Assembly: GCA_001890945.1 (NCBI GenBank)
Contig: MLAX01000002.1
Location: forward strand, 558,001-622,000
DNA: 64,000 nt
DNA from: Alphaproteobacteria bacterium AO1-B
GTDB taxonomy: Bacteria; Pseudomonadota; Alphaproteobacteria; Rhizobiales; Stappiaceae
Reading direction: 5' to 3'
Each line of letters opens with the position of its first letter. Within the stretch, counting starts at the first letter, position 1. The notes under the pieces were generated by a model. That model was not told the origin of the DNA. It worked only from the letters and a program-made list of their open reading frames with translations, and ran no database searches. The translations under genes and the position numbers were made by a program. Below, piece after piece: positions 37,204-47,800 of the stretch.

Positions 37204-39030
37204 ATGTGCGGGATTGTTGGCATTTTGGGCGGGGTTGCAGCGGCGCCGAGGCTTGTGGATTCGCTCAAGAGGCTGGAATACCGCGGTTATGATTCTGCCG
37301 GCGTTGCAACGCTCGTTGGCGGTGAACTTCAGCGCCGCCGTGCGGAAGGAAAGCTGCGTAACCTAGAAGCCGCGCTTGAAAAGACGCCGCTGGAAGGCTC
37401 CAGTGGCATTGGTCATACGCGTTGGGCGACGCATGGGGCACCGACGGTCGGCAACGCCCATCCGCATCAGGCAGGCAGCGTTGCGGTCGTCCATAACGGC
37501 ATAATCGAAAATTATCTCGACTTGCGCGATGAGATCACCGCGGCCGGTGCGGTCCTTGACACGGAGACCGATACGGAAGTCGTTGCGCATCTTTTGAATT
37601 TCGAGATCGCAAAGGGCGCTTCGCCGATGGATGCGGTTGCCGCTGTCCTTCCCCGTCTCAATGGAGCGTTCGCACTCGCCATTCTGTTCGCTGGTGAAGA
37701 CGATCTTCTGATTGGTGCCCGCAAGGGATCACCGCTCGCTGTTGGTCATAGTGACGGTGAAATGTTCCTCGGATCTGACGCAATTGCCCTGTCGCCGTTT
37801 ACCGACCGGATCACATATCTGGATGAGGGCGACTGGACTGTCCTGACCCGGACGTCCTGCGAGATTTTTGATGCCGCCAATCAACCCGTGTCACGGCCGG
37901 AAGCGCGCTCGTCTGTCACCGCTGCGCTGATGGACAAGGGCAACTACAAGCACTTCATGGCCAAGGAAATCCATGAGCAGCCGGAAGTGCTCGGTCACAC
38001 CTTGTCCCGGTATCTGGATTACGGCGCGCAGTCTTCCAAGGTGGCGGGCGCTGACAAGATGAAGTTCAAAGACCTGTCCCGACTGGTTATATCCGCCTGT
38101 GGCACGGCTTATCTTGCCGGTCTTGTCTCAAAATACTGGTTTGAGAAATACGCAAGGCTGCCGGTCGACATCGATATCGCGAGCGAGTTCCGCTACCGCG
38201 AAACGCCAATGAGCGACAAGGACAGTGCGCTGTTCATTTCCCAATCTGGAGAGACAGCCGATACGCTTGCCTCGCTCCGGTATTGCAAGGAGCAGGGGGC
38301 TGCCATCGGTGCTGTCGTCAATGTGCCGGAAAGCACGATTGCCCGTGAAGCAGATGTGGTGTTTCAGACGATCGCGGGTCCCGAAATCGGCGTTGCTTCA
38401 ACGAAAGCGTTCACTTGCCAGCTGGCCGTCCTGGCTGCACTTGCCCTGCAGGCGGGGCGGGAGCGCGGTGTGTTGACGGTAGAAGACGAGAAAAAGCTTG
38501 TTGCGGACCTGACCGAAGTTCCAAGCCTTGCGCTAAAGGCGCTTGCCAGCGAACAGGCGATCGAAAAACTGTCTCAACCGCTGTCCCAGGCAACGAACGC
38601 GCTGTATCTCGGCCGGTCGACCAGCTTCCCGCTTGCGCTCGAGGGGGCGCTGAAGCTGAAGGAACTCTCCTACATTCATGCGGAAGGGTATGCGGCTGGT
38701 GAACTGAAGCACGGTCCCATCGCGTTGATTGACGAGAACATTCCGGTTTTCGTTATCGCGCCATATGATCGCATTTTTGAGAAGACCGTCTCGAATATGC
38801 AGGAAGTTGCCGCCCGTGGTGGCCGCATTATTCTCATTACCGATGAAAAGGGCGCCGCAGAAAGTGGAAACGCTGCGCAGGACACAGTCATTCTACCGGA
38901 AATGTCGGATATCGTTGCACCGATTATCTACGCACTGCCGGTTCAGATGATTGCGTATCACACGGCCGTTTTCATGGGCACTGATGTCGATCAGCCGCGC
39001 AACCTTGCCAAGTCGGTTACGGTCGAATGA
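37204..39030 (+). CDS. glmS: Glucosamine-6-phosphate synthase GlmS
   Basis: GlmS makes glucosamine-6-phosphate from fructose-6-phosphate and glutamine. The 608-residue product starts MCGIVGILGG, with the catalytic N-terminal cysteine after Met removal, and has RLEYRGYDSAG, the GIGHTRWATHG motif of class II amidotransferases and two SIS domains (VISACGTAYLAG and LGRSTSFPLALEGALKLKE). The end carries NLAKSVTVE. No glmS ribozyme-like leader is seen upstream. Confidence 0.98.
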   Translation: MCGIVGILGGVAAAPRLVDSLKRLEYRGYDSAGVATLVGGELQRRRAEGKLRNLEAALEKTPLEGSSGIGHTRWATHGAPTVGNAHPHQAGSVAVVHNGIIENYLDLRDEITAAGAVLDTETDTEVVAHLLNFEIAKGASPMDAVAAVLPRLNGAFALAILFAGEDDLLIGARKGSPLAVGHSDGEMFLGSDAIALSPFTDRITYLDEGDWTVLTRTSCEIFDAANQPVSRPEARSSVTAALMDKGNYKHFMAKEIHEQPEVLGHTLSRYLDYGAQSSKVAGADKMKFKDLSRLVISACGTAYLAGLVSKYWFEKYARLPVDIDIASEFRYRETPMSDKDSALFISQSGETADTLASLRYCKEQGAAIGAVVNVPESTIAREADVVFQTIAGPEIGVASTKAFTCQLAVLAALALQAGRERGVLTVEDEKKLVADLTEVPSLALKALASEQAIEKLSQPLSQATNALYLGRSTSFPLALEGALKLKELSYIHAEGYAAGELKHGPIALIDENIPVFVIAPYDRIFEKTVSNMQEVAARGGRIILITDEKGAAESGNAAQDTVILPEMSDIVAPIIYALPVQMIAYHTAVFMGTDVDQPRNLAKSVTVE

Positions 39031-39470
39031 CCATGCCGGATGCGGATAAGTCAGTCATCGTCCTGTTTAAAGAACAGCACCGCCAGGATGTCATCGCGCT
39101 TTGGAAAAAATGCGGTCTGGTGCGCGCTTGGAATGATCCGGACAAGGACATTGATCGGTGTCTCAGTTTGGACGCCAGCCGTTTGTTTGTCTTGATCAAT
39201 GACCAGACAGTCATTGGCTCGGTGATGACCGGTTACGATGGCCATCGTGGCGCGGTCTATTATTTAAGTGTCGATCCCGCGCACCAAGGCGGCGGATACG
39301 GACGCAAACTCATGCAGCAGTGCGAAGACTATCTGACCGGCCTTGGCTGCCCTAAGATCAATTTGTTCGTACGTAAAGACAATGACGCCGTGCACAGGTT
39401 CTATGGGGATATTGATTATGCGCTTGAAACGTCAGCAGCCTTTGGAAAACGTCTGATCCCGGACCACTGA
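39027..39470 (+). CDS. GNAT-family acetyltransferase (YpeA type)
   Basis: A 147-residue GNAT protein overlapping the glmS stop by 4 bases (ATGA). Motif A reads VYYLSVDPAHQGGGYGRKLMQQCEDYL, the acetyl-CoA-binding loop Q/RxxGxG/A, and the middle resembles the YpeA subfamily (GCPKINLFVRKDNDAVHRFYGDIDY). The acceptor cannot be predicted. An internal ATG at 39033 is an alternative start. Confidence 0.92.
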   Translation: MTMPDADKSVIVLFKEQHRQDVIALWKKCGLVRAWNDPDKDIDRCLSLDASRLFVLINDQTVIGSVMTGYDGHRGAVYYLSVDPAHQGGGYGRKLMQQCEDYLTGLGCPKINLFVRKDNDAVHRFYGDIDYALETSAAFGKRLIPDH

Positions 39471-39496
39471 TGGACGGCGATGGCTCGCGATGAGCG

Positions 39497-39889
39497 TTAC
39501 ATCGAGTCCGCGCCCTGGTCCTTGGGAGTGGGGCCAGACGGACGGGACACAACATAGATCGCGCATCCGATCATACCTACCGCGACAACAGCAGCCAGCC
39601 AGAACTGCGGTGCTGTGCCCCAATAAAACAGAGCATACCCGAAGCACATTCCGGCTATGGCATAGAGCTTGGCATTCAAAGGGATGGCACCGTGTTCGCG
39701 CCAGGAAATGACCGGCGGTCCGAAGACGGGATGATCGAGGATCTTTTTTTCCAGCCGGGGGGAGGATCTTGCAAAACAAGCGGCTGCAAGAATGAAGAAA
39801 ATCGTGCTCGGCAGAATCGGCAAGAACGCCCCAACGATGCCCACCGCGACGCAAGCCAGTCCGAGTATGATGAACGTGGTGCGGTGCAA
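39497..39889 (-). CDS. YbaN (DUF454) family inner-membrane protein
   Basis: A 130-residue membrane protein with several hydrophobic segments and the family pattern GAFLPILPSTIFFILAAACFARSSPRLEKKIL followed by HPVFGPPVISWREHGAIP. It starts with TTG, supported by GGAGG 5 bases upstream. Function is unknown; the gene converges on the GNAT gene. It is a common small member of this alphaproteobacterial neighbourhood. Confidence 0.9.
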   Translation of the reverse strand: MHRTTFIILGLACVAVGIVGAFLPILPSTIFFILAAACFARSSPRLEKKILDHPVFGPPVISWREHGAIPLNAKLYAIAGMCFGYALFYWGTAPQFWLAAVVAVGMIGCAIYVVSRPSGPTPKDQGADSM

Positions 39890-40031
39890 TCGTGCCTCCG
39901 ATTCCGGCAGAAACTGCGGTCAAAGCCGAAAATTAATTCAAGCGCAGGATACCGCGCTGCGATAAAGATACTTATCTAGCTGGTGGCTGGATGCAAAATG
40001 GAAACTCACAAACGATGTTCAGGTTCCGCTC

Positions 40032-40769
40032 ATGAGCAAGCACAAACATAATGCAGATGATGAGCATTTGGTAGCCCACCGCCCCAATGCCGCAACGCGT
40101 GTCCGGAACTATTTTCTGACAGGTCTCGTGATCACCGGTCCGATCGGCATCACGTTGTGGCTGACCTGGACCTTCATCAAGTGGGTCGACAGCTGGGTCA
40201 AACCCTTTGTCCCGCGAGTCTACAATCCAGAGACCTATCTGCCGTTCTCGATACCTGGTTTCGGTTTGATTGTTGCAGTGGTTGTCCTGACGATCGTGGG
40301 GTTCCTAGCGGCCAATTTCCTGGGCCGCAGTTTGATCTCTTTCGGCGAGCGACTCGTCGATAGAATGCCACTTGTTCGTAATATTTACAGTGGCTTAAAA
40401 CAAATCTTTCAGACAGTACTTGATCAGCGTGGGACGAGTTTCAACAAGGCTGCGTTGATCGAATATCCGCGGAAGGGTCTGTGGGCTATTGTGTTCATCT
40501 CCACAGACACCAAAGGCGAAGTTTCCTCGCAGCTGAAGAACATGGCAGATACCGTGTCTGTTTTCCTGCCCACAACGCCGAACCCCACATCCGGTTTCTT
40601 GCTGTTTGTTCCCAAAGAAGACGTCATTGAATTGAACATGAGCGTTGAAGATGCAGCCAAGCTGGTCATTTCGGCTGGGCTCGTGAGCCCCGATTATCCC
40701 GAATATGTGGAAGATCTGGTGGTCGATCCGAAACAGGCGGAGCGCCTGAAAAAGGTTGAAAAAGTCTAA
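40032..40769 (+). CDS. DUF502 family inner-membrane protein
   Basis: A 245-residue protein with two membrane helices (about 28-50 and 78-98) and a soluble C-terminal part starting near MPLVRNIYSGLKQIFQTVLD. The arrangement matches DUF502. Function unknown. It lies upstream of the MmgE/PrpD gene and recG, an order seen with glmS, recG and mfd in rhizobia. Its start has no strong ribosome site visible, but the first Met is consistent with the family. Confidence 0.9.
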   Translation: MSKHKHNADDEHLVAHRPNAATRVRNYFLTGLVITGPIGITLWLTWTFIKWVDSWVKPFVPRVYNPETYLPFSIPGFGLIVAVVVLTIVGFLAANFLGRSLISFGERLVDRMPLVRNIYSGLKQIFQTVLDQRGTSFNKAALIEYPRKGLWAIVFISTDTKGEVSSQLKNMADTVSVFLPTTPNPTSGFLLFVPKEDVIELNMSVEDAAKLVISAGLVSPDYPEYVEDLVVDPKQAERLKKVEKV

Positions 40770-40889
40770 GAGACCAGTCTCTACGGCTATTTCGTAACAG
40801 GCACCGGCCAACACTCCGAAAGCTTTCCAAGAGGTATGCCATTCGGCTAGGGTGAGGACCCGCTTTGTGTTCCTCCCGGACAGTTTCGA

Positions 40890-42203
40890 ATGCCCTTTGT
40901 TGATGACCTGATTGCCTTCTCAGCGCAGCCTCCTGCCGATTTGCCGGCATCGGCAGTCCAGTTGGCGAAGTTCTCCCTGCTGGATTGGTTGGTTTGCGGC
41001 AGGGCCGGGGTGGAAGAACCAGTGGCGCAAAAACTACGCGCGTTTGGAGCTGGCGAAGCGGGTGTTGAAGCGTCCTCCACATTCAGCGGTGCCAAGATGC
41101 CGCCGCGAATGGCCGCCCTCATCAATGGTGCTGTCAGCCACGCGCTGGATTATGACGACACCCATTTTTCCCATATCGGGCACCTGTCCGTCGGCATCTA
41201 TCCTGCGGCACTTGCTAGCGCCGAGGACGTTGGTGCCACCGTATCGGATTTGCTGGCAGCGTTTGTAATTGGTGCGGAGGCCGCGATCCGAATTGGCACT
41301 GTTCTTGGAGCTGCGCACTACAATCTCGGTTTCCATCAAACAGCGACTGCTGGCGCATTTGGAGCTACGGTCGCAGCTGGCCGTTTATACGGACTAACGC
41401 AAGAGCAAATGCGGGCGGCGCTCGGCCTGTGTGCGACGCGGGCGTCCGGCCTAAAGTCACAGTTCGGCACGATGGGCAAGCCCTACAATGCCGGGATCGC
41501 TGCCTCCAACGGCATCGAATGCGCCCAGCTTGCGCGCCTTGATATGACATCTTGCGACGACGGATTGATGAGACCGCAAGGATTTGTGGAAACGCATAAT
41601 CCCGAAACCCTCCCAAGCAAGGCGGTTTGGGACCATGGGTCTGGAAACCGGCTTCTGCTTGAAGACAACAAATACAAACTGCACGCCTGCTGTCATGGCT
41701 TGCATGCCATGATCGAAGCGCTGTTGTTGGCAAAGGACGTTGGCGTAACCTTTGACGATGTTGCTGAATTTGTATTGAGAACCAATCCGCGGTGGCTGAA
41801 GGTTTGTGACATCAAACAGCCGCGCATAGGGCTTGAGGTCAAGTTCAGCTATGCCTGGCTCGCCGGCATGACCTTGAGGGGCGATGTGACCGGCGCACCG
41901 GACACGTACACAGATGCATTGGCGCTGGATCCGGCCCTGACAGCATTTGCAGAGAAAGTGACGGTGATTGGCGACGATACCCTGACAGACTTGCAGGCTG
42001 AGGGCATTCTGACGTTTAAAAACGGCGGGACCCGGGAAGCGTCCTTTGATCTTGCAGCGCCGCTGCCAATGGAAACCCTGGAAGGCAAACTACGGTCCAA
42101 GGCGCAGGCTTGCCTCGGTAAAGAAGGCGCTGACATCTGGTCAATCCTGGACCAGTTGGACCAGATGAATGCGCGTGAGATAGGAAGACTTGTCTCTGGT
42201 TAA
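40890..42203 (+). CDS. MmgE/PrpD family protein
   Basis: A 437-residue protein of the MmgE/PrpD superfamily, beginning MPFVDDLIAFSAQPPADLPASAVQLAKFSLLDWLVCGRAG in outline, with the signature DYDDTHFSHIGHLSVGIYPAALA and the helical bundle plus small lid domain. Members include 2-methylcitrate dehydratase and aconitate-decarboxylase-like enzymes. No propionate-pathway genes are adjacent, so the substrate is unresolved. Its stop codon overlaps the recG stop on the other strand within a shared TTAA. Confidence 0.9.
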   Translation: MPFVDDLIAFSAQPPADLPASAVQLAKFSLLDWLVCGRAGVEEPVAQKLRAFGAGEAGVEASSTFSGAKMPPRMAALINGAVSHALDYDDTHFSHIGHLSVGIYPAALASAEDVGATVSDLLAAFVIGAEAAIRIGTVLGAAHYNLGFHQTATAGAFGATVAAGRLYGLTQEQMRAALGLCATRASGLKSQFGTMGKPYNAGIAASNGIECAQLARLDMTSCDDGLMRPQGFVETHNPETLPSKAVWDHGSGNRLLLEDNKYKLHACCHGLHAMIEALLLAKDVGVTFDDVAEFVLRTNPRWLKVCDIKQPRIGLEVKFSYAWLAGMTLRGDVTGAPDTYTDALALDPALTAFAEKVTVIGDDTLTDLQAEGILTFKNGGTREASFDLAAPLPMETLEGKLRSKAQACLGKEGADIWSILDQLDQMNAREIGRLVSG

Positions 42204-44359
42204 CCCGCCCGCAGCAATTGGATCGCGGCATCGCGGCCGAAGAGATAGAGCAGGCAGCGCAGCGCCTCGCCGCGTTTTGATTTCAGTTCCGGATCCGTTT
42301 CAAGAATGAGCCGTGCATCGTCGCGGGCGACTTCCATCAGGTCGGCATGTTCATCCGCCCGGGCAATCCGGAACCCCGGTGTCCCGGATTGGCGGGTGCC
42401 GAGAATTTCGCCGCCGCCGCGCAGACGCAGGTCCTCTTCCGCGATCAGAAAGCCATCGTTGGTCTCGCGCATGATGTTAAGACGCGCACCTGCTGTTTCC
42501 CCAAGCGGCCCCTTGTAAAGCAGCACACAAGACGACGGCTTGTCGCCGCGACCGACCCGGCCGCGCAGCTGGTGGAGTTGAGCCAGACCAAAACGCTCGG
42601 CATGTTCGATGACGATGATCGTGGCATCTGGAACATCAACGCCGACCTCGATCACGGTGGTGGCAACGAGAACTCGGGTGCGGCCGGATTTGAAATCGTC
42701 CATCGCCGCGTCTTTTTCGTCTGCGCTCATCCGCCCATGGACCAACGAGACCCTTTGGCCGAGCGCGTGTTCCAGCACCCGGTGCCTGTCTTCCACGGCT
42801 GCCAGATCGATTTTTTCTGATTCCTCGACCAGCGGACAAACCCAATAGACCTTTTGGCCCTCTTGGGTCGCAGCGCCCACGCGGCCGATGATTTCATCGA
42901 GCCGGTCCAGCGATACGGACACGGTCTTGATCGGCTTTCGCCCGGCCGGCTTGCCGAGAAGTTTGGAGACATCCATGTCGCCGAAGCACGTCAGAACGAG
43001 TGTGCGGGGGATCGGAGTCGCTGTCATGACCAGCACATCGACGCCCCGTCCCTTGGAGGAAAGCGCCAGACGCTGGTGCACGCCGAACCGGTGCTGTTCG
43101 TCGACCACTACCATGCCGAGGTCCTTGAACGTCACTGAGCCCTGAAACAATGCGTGTGTGCCGACAACCAGATCGATCTCGCCCGCATCCAGCTTTTCCT
43201 GGAGCAGGCGGCGTTCCTTTTGCGTGTCCTTGCCAGTCATCAGCGCCAGCCGGATGCAGGCCTTCTCACAAATCGGGGCCATGGACGCAAAATGCTGACG
43301 GGCCAGGATTTCTGTCGGGGCCATGAGGCCGCCCTGGGCTCCGGTCTGTATCACCTGCGCGAGCGTTGCTAGCGCAACAACGGTTTTACCGGCTCCAACA
43401 TCGCCCTGCAGAAGACGCAGCATGCGGGTGGGTTCTGCGAGATCCGCATTGATGTCCTTGATCGCCTCTTTCTGGCTGTCGGTCAGCTCAAAGGGCAGGG
43501 CGTTGATGACGGCCGCCTGCAATCTGCCGTTCGGTTTGCGTTCAATCCCCCCGAGCGTGCGCATGTTGGCCCGCACCAGCGCAAGCGCGAGCTGACTAGC
43601 GAGCAGTTCGTCATAGGCGACCCGCTGCATGTATGAGGATTGCGGTTCGACATCCTGCCGTTCTTTCGGGGCATGCAGGGTCTTTAGCGCTTCGGCGAAA
43701 TCCGGCCAGCCGGTTTGGTGGAGATACGGCTCATTCAGCCACTCAGGCAAATGCGGGAGTTTTTCGCACGCCGCCTTCATGGCTTTTTGCAGCGTCTTGG
43801 AGGCCAGGCCCGCCGTTAGTGGATAGATCGGCTCGATTGGTGGCATCTGATCGGCTTCTTCCGGAGATACCGAATAGTCCGGATGCACCATCTGAGGCCG
43901 GTCATTGAACCATTCTACCTTGCCTGACACGATCCGCCGTTCGCCTTCCGGAAAGGTTTTTAGGAGCCAGTCCTGACGGGAATGGAAGAAGACGAAGGTG
44001 ATCTGGCCTGTCTCGTCATAGGCGGAAATGCGGTAGGGCGCCTTGGAGTGCCGCGGCGGAGCAGAATGCCGCCCGATGGTGACATCCAGCGTAACAACGT
44101 CGCCGTTTTCCGAATAGGCGATTCCCGGTTTATGACGCCGGTCGATCAGGCTGTGCGGAATGTGAAACAACAGATCGGCAACCGTCGCCTCCCGATCCGG
44201 CTGACCGCCGACCAGTCCTGCGACCAGTTTGGCTATTTTCGGACCGATCCCGGGCAGCGTGGAGACGGGAGCAAACAGCGGATCAAGGACCGGGGGACGC
44301 ATGGAGGGTGTCGTACCTTTGTCAGACGGCGGCGAAGCGGGCGGGACCTGTTCTGCCAT
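42200..44359 (-). CDS. recG: ATP-dependent DNA helicase RecG
   Basis: RecG reverses stalled forks and processes recombination intermediates. The 719-residue product has the wedge domain region near the N-terminus, Walker A LLQGDVGAGKTVVALATL, DEQH motif VVVDEQHRFGVHQR, the SAT-like VMTATPIPRTL and the C-terminal helicase motifs (VLVATTVIEVGVDVPDATI, LHQLRGRVGRGD). I chose ATG 44359, with GAGG 9 bases upstream; another start would be 44302. Upstream extension to 44476 would run into the divergent sdhE promoter region. Confidence 0.96.
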   Translation of the reverse strand: MAEQVPPASPPSDKGTTPSMRPPVLDPLFAPVSTLPGIGPKIAKLVAGLVGGQPDREATVADLLFHIPHSLIDRRHKPGIAYSENGDVVTLDVTIGRHSAPPRHSKAPYRISAYDETGQITFVFFHSRQDWLLKTFPEGERRIVSGKVEWFNDRPQMVHPDYSVSPEEADQMPPIEPIYPLTAGLASKTLQKAMKAACEKLPHLPEWLNEPYLHQTGWPDFAEALKTLHAPKERQDVEPQSSYMQRVAYDELLASQLALALVRANMRTLGGIERKPNGRLQAAVINALPFELTDSQKEAIKDINADLAEPTRMLRLLQGDVGAGKTVVALATLAQVIQTGAQGGLMAPTEILARQHFASMAPICEKACIRLALMTGKDTQKERRLLQEKLDAGEIDLVVGTHALFQGSVTFKDLGMVVVDEQHRFGVHQRLALSSKGRGVDVLVMTATPIPRTLVLTCFGDMDVSKLLGKPAGRKPIKTVSVSLDRLDEIIGRVGAATQEGQKVYWVCPLVEESEKIDLAAVEDRHRVLEHALGQRVSLVHGRMSADEKDAAMDDFKSGRTRVLVATTVIEVGVDVPDATIIVIEHAERFGLAQLHQLRGRVGRGDKPSSCVLLYKGPLGETAGARLNIMRETNDGFLIAEEDLRLRGGGEILGTRQSGTPGFRIARADEHADLMEVARDDARLILETDPELKSKRGEALRCLLYLFGRDAAIQLLRAG

Positions 44360-44517
44360 GAAGATTGGCCTCAGTGCAACAATTGGAACATTCTGTGAAC
44401 TTGGCCGCTGACATCCCGCAAGTTGGGCGCTATATAGTCGCCAGTTTTCATTTGATCCGGTAAGGTGACAGGCCATGCGTCTGTCTTTTCTTCTGGTTCC
44501 AGATCCGAAGGTTCTCC

Positions 44518-44835
44518 ATGTCCGATCATCCGAGTGCGACCAATGACAATGAAACTGGCAGCCGGGATGCGCGGCGCAAGAAGATCCTGTTTCGTTGCTG
44601 GCACCGGGGCATGAAGGAAATGGATCTCCTGCTTGGCGGGTTTGCCAACGCCAAGATTGATGACCTCAATGAAGACGAGCTGCGTGAGCTGGAGCATCTT
44701 CTGACCGCGCACGATCAGGATCTTTATGCCTGGATGACGGGTCGCAAGCCGTTGCCGGCAGAATGGGACGGCCCGCTCTACCGCCGGATCATTGCCTATC
44801 ATGAAGCCGCTGGACCGGCCGGCTTTGTAAAATAA
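44518..44835 (+). CDS. sdhE: FAD assembly factor SdhE (SDHAF2 family)
   Basis: A 105-residue protein with the SdhE signature RKKILFRCWHRGMKEMDLLLGGFA (the RG-x-x-E motif), then a helical segment ending in the AWMTGRKPLPAEWDGPL pattern. The family promotes covalent FAD attachment to succinate dehydrogenase SdhA. It lies divergent from recG and 19 bp before mfd, the standard alphaproteobacterial order. Confidence 0.95.
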   Translation: MSDHPSATNDNETGSRDARRKKILFRCWHRGMKEMDLLLGGFANAKIDDLNEDELRELEHLLTAHDQDLYAWMTGRKPLPAEWDGPLYRRIIAYHEAAGPAGFVK

Positions 44836-44854
44836 GAATAAAAGGACGGTTTTC

Positions 44855-47800
44855 GTGTTCGACAGCCTGTTGAAGGACCAGGCCAATGTGACATTGGCTG
44901 GCGTGCCCGATGGTGCGGAAAGCTATGCGCTCGCGCGCTTGCTGGCAGAAACACCCGCCCATGGGCTGGCGCTGGTATTTGTCGCCCGGGACGCAACGCG
45001 CATGGCGATGATCAGCGAGGCGCTCGGGTACTTTGATCCAGCAGCCGAGATCATTCAGCTGCCGGCCTGGGACTGTCTGCCCTATGACCGTGTTTCACCC
45101 AATCCGGCGATCAGTGCACGCCGTCTTCTGGCGCTTGGCCGGCTCGCGCGCGGGATCGAGGAGGGGCGGAAAGTTCTTCTCGTCACCACCTTGAATGCTG
45201 CCGTTCAGCGGATCCCGGAACGGGCGTTCATGGCCGAGCAGACCTTGTCCATGGCACCGGGCAATCAGGTCGACATGGCCGCGATTTCCAAATGGCTGGA
45301 GATGAATGGATTCTCCCGAACGCCAACCGTGCGCGAAACCGGCGAATACGCGGTGCGCGGCGGTATTGTCGATCTTTTTGCGCCCGGTGAAGAAGAACCG
45401 GTCCGGCTTGATTTCTTTGGCGACACACTCGAATCAATCCGCTCTTTCAATCCGGAAACCCAGCGGACCTCCAAACAGCTGAAACGCCTCGATCTCGTCC
45501 CGATGAGCGAGGTGGTTCTGTCTGAGGAAAGCATCTCCCGGTTCCGCCGCTCCTATCTGGCAAGCTTTGGCGCCGCGAGCCGCGACGATGTGCTCTACCA
45601 GTCCATCAGTGACGGGCGCCGTTATGCGGGCATGGAACACTGGTTGCCTTTGTTTCATGACAAGCTGGAAACGCTGTTTGATTTCATTGGCGATACTCCG
45701 GTCGTGCTGGATGCCAGCAGCGCGGATGCCGTGCGTGAGCGGCTTGACCAGGTTGCTGAACACTACAAGGCCCGTGAGGAAGCCCGCGAGATGGGATCGG
45801 GTGCCGGCACAGTGCCTTACATGCCTGTGCCACCAGAAAAGCTGTATTTCACCCAGGACGAATGGATGGCAGCGCTTGCGGACCGGGCGACGGCAACGCT
45901 TGATCCGTTCACGCCGCCGCCGGGCAGCGGCAAGACGGTGATCGAACTTGGCGGCCGCCAGGGGCGGAGTTTTGCAGCAGAGCGGACGGCCGGTGACGTC
46001 AATATTTTTGACGCTCTGACGACCCATGTCCGAGAGCTTCAAAAAAGTGGCAAGCGCACTGTCATCGCCTGCTGGTCGGACGGGTCTCGGGACCGTCTCG
46101 GTCAGATCCTCGGTGATCACGGTCTCGGCGCGGTTCAAAATGTCGAGACGCTGGACGAAACTGAAAAGCTTCCAGCCAAAACCTCTGCACTGTGTGTTCT
46201 GGGCATCGAGCACGGGTTCGAACTCTCTGATATCGCACTTATCGGAGAGCAGGACATTCTGGGTGACCGGCTTGTGCGCAAGTCCCGCCGCAAGTCTAAG
46301 GGCGCCAATGTCATCACCGAAGCGACCGGATTGTCGGAAGGTGATCTGGTGGTTCATGTGGAGCACGGCATTGGACGCTTCATCGGCCTGAAGACCGTCG
46401 AGGCCATCGGTGCGCCGCACGACTGCCTTGAACTGCAATATGCAGGCGGCGACAAGTTGTATCTGCCGGTTGAAAACATTGAGCTACTGTCCCGCTACGG
46501 ATCGGAAGATCAGGAAGCGCAGCTCGACAAACTTGGCGGTGGGGCTTGGCAGGCGCGCAAGGCCAAACTCAAGAAACGCATCCTTGAGATTGCCGACGGG
46601 TTGATCAAGACGGCGGCGGAGCGGGCACTTAAGACGGCGCCGGTGGTGGAAACGCCGGAAGGGGTCTACGACGAATTCGCCACCAAGTTCCCTTACGAGG
46701 AAACAGACGATCAGCTGAACGCCATTGATTCCGTCTTTGAGGATCTGGCCTCCGGGCGGCCGATGGATCGGCTGGTGTGCGGTGATGTCGGGTTCGGCAA
46801 GACGGAAGTGGCACTGCGCGCCGCGTTCCTGGCCGCCATGTCCGGCCGGCAAGTTGCCGTCGTGGTGCCAACCACACTGCTGGCCCGGCAGCACTTCAAG
46901 ACATTTTCCGAGCGCTTTCACGGACTGCCGATCAATGTCGCACACGCCTCCCGGCTCGTACCGACGCGCCAGTTGACCCAGACCAAGAAGGGCATTGCCG
47001 ACGGATCCGTCGATATCGTCGTTGGCACCCATGCGCTGTTGGGCAAGTCCATCCAGTTCCGCGATCTTGGATTGTTGATCATCGATGAAGAGCAGCATTT
47101 CGGGGTGAAACACAAGGAGCGGCTGAAGGAGCTGAAGTCGGACATCCACGTTTTGACCCTGTCCGCGACGCCAATCCCGCGTACTCTGCAGCTGGCATTG
47201 ACCGGCGTCCGCGAACTATCGCTGATCGCAACGCCGCCGGTCGACCGGCTGGCGGTGCGGACTTTCGTCTCTCCGTTCGACCCGCTGGTGGTCCGCGAAG
47301 CGTTGCTGCGGGAACACTATCGCGGCGGCCAGAGCTTTTATGTTTGCCCGCGCCTTTCGGACATTGCCGAACGCAAGGATTTCCTGGAAGAAGCCGTCCC
47401 GGAACTGAAAGTTGCGGTTGCGCATGGGCAGATGCCGCCGGGCGAACTGGAAGACGTCATGAACGCCTTCTATGAGGGCAAATATAACGTTTTGCTTTCG
47501 ACGACGATCGTGGAATCCGGTCTTGATATTCCGACTGCAAACACGCTGATCGTGCACCGCGCCGACATGTTTGGGCTTGCCCAGCTTTATCAGCTTCGCG
47601 GACGCGTTGGCAGATCGAAGACGCGCGCCTATGCGCTCTTTACCGTTCCGGCGAATAAGACATTGACGCCCACCGCCGAACGGCGCCTGAAAGTCCTGCA
47701 ATCGCTGGAAACGCTCGGTGCCGGGTTCCAGCTGGCAAGTCATGATCTCGATATTCGCGGTGCGGGCAATCTCCTGGGCGATGAACAATCCGGGCACATC

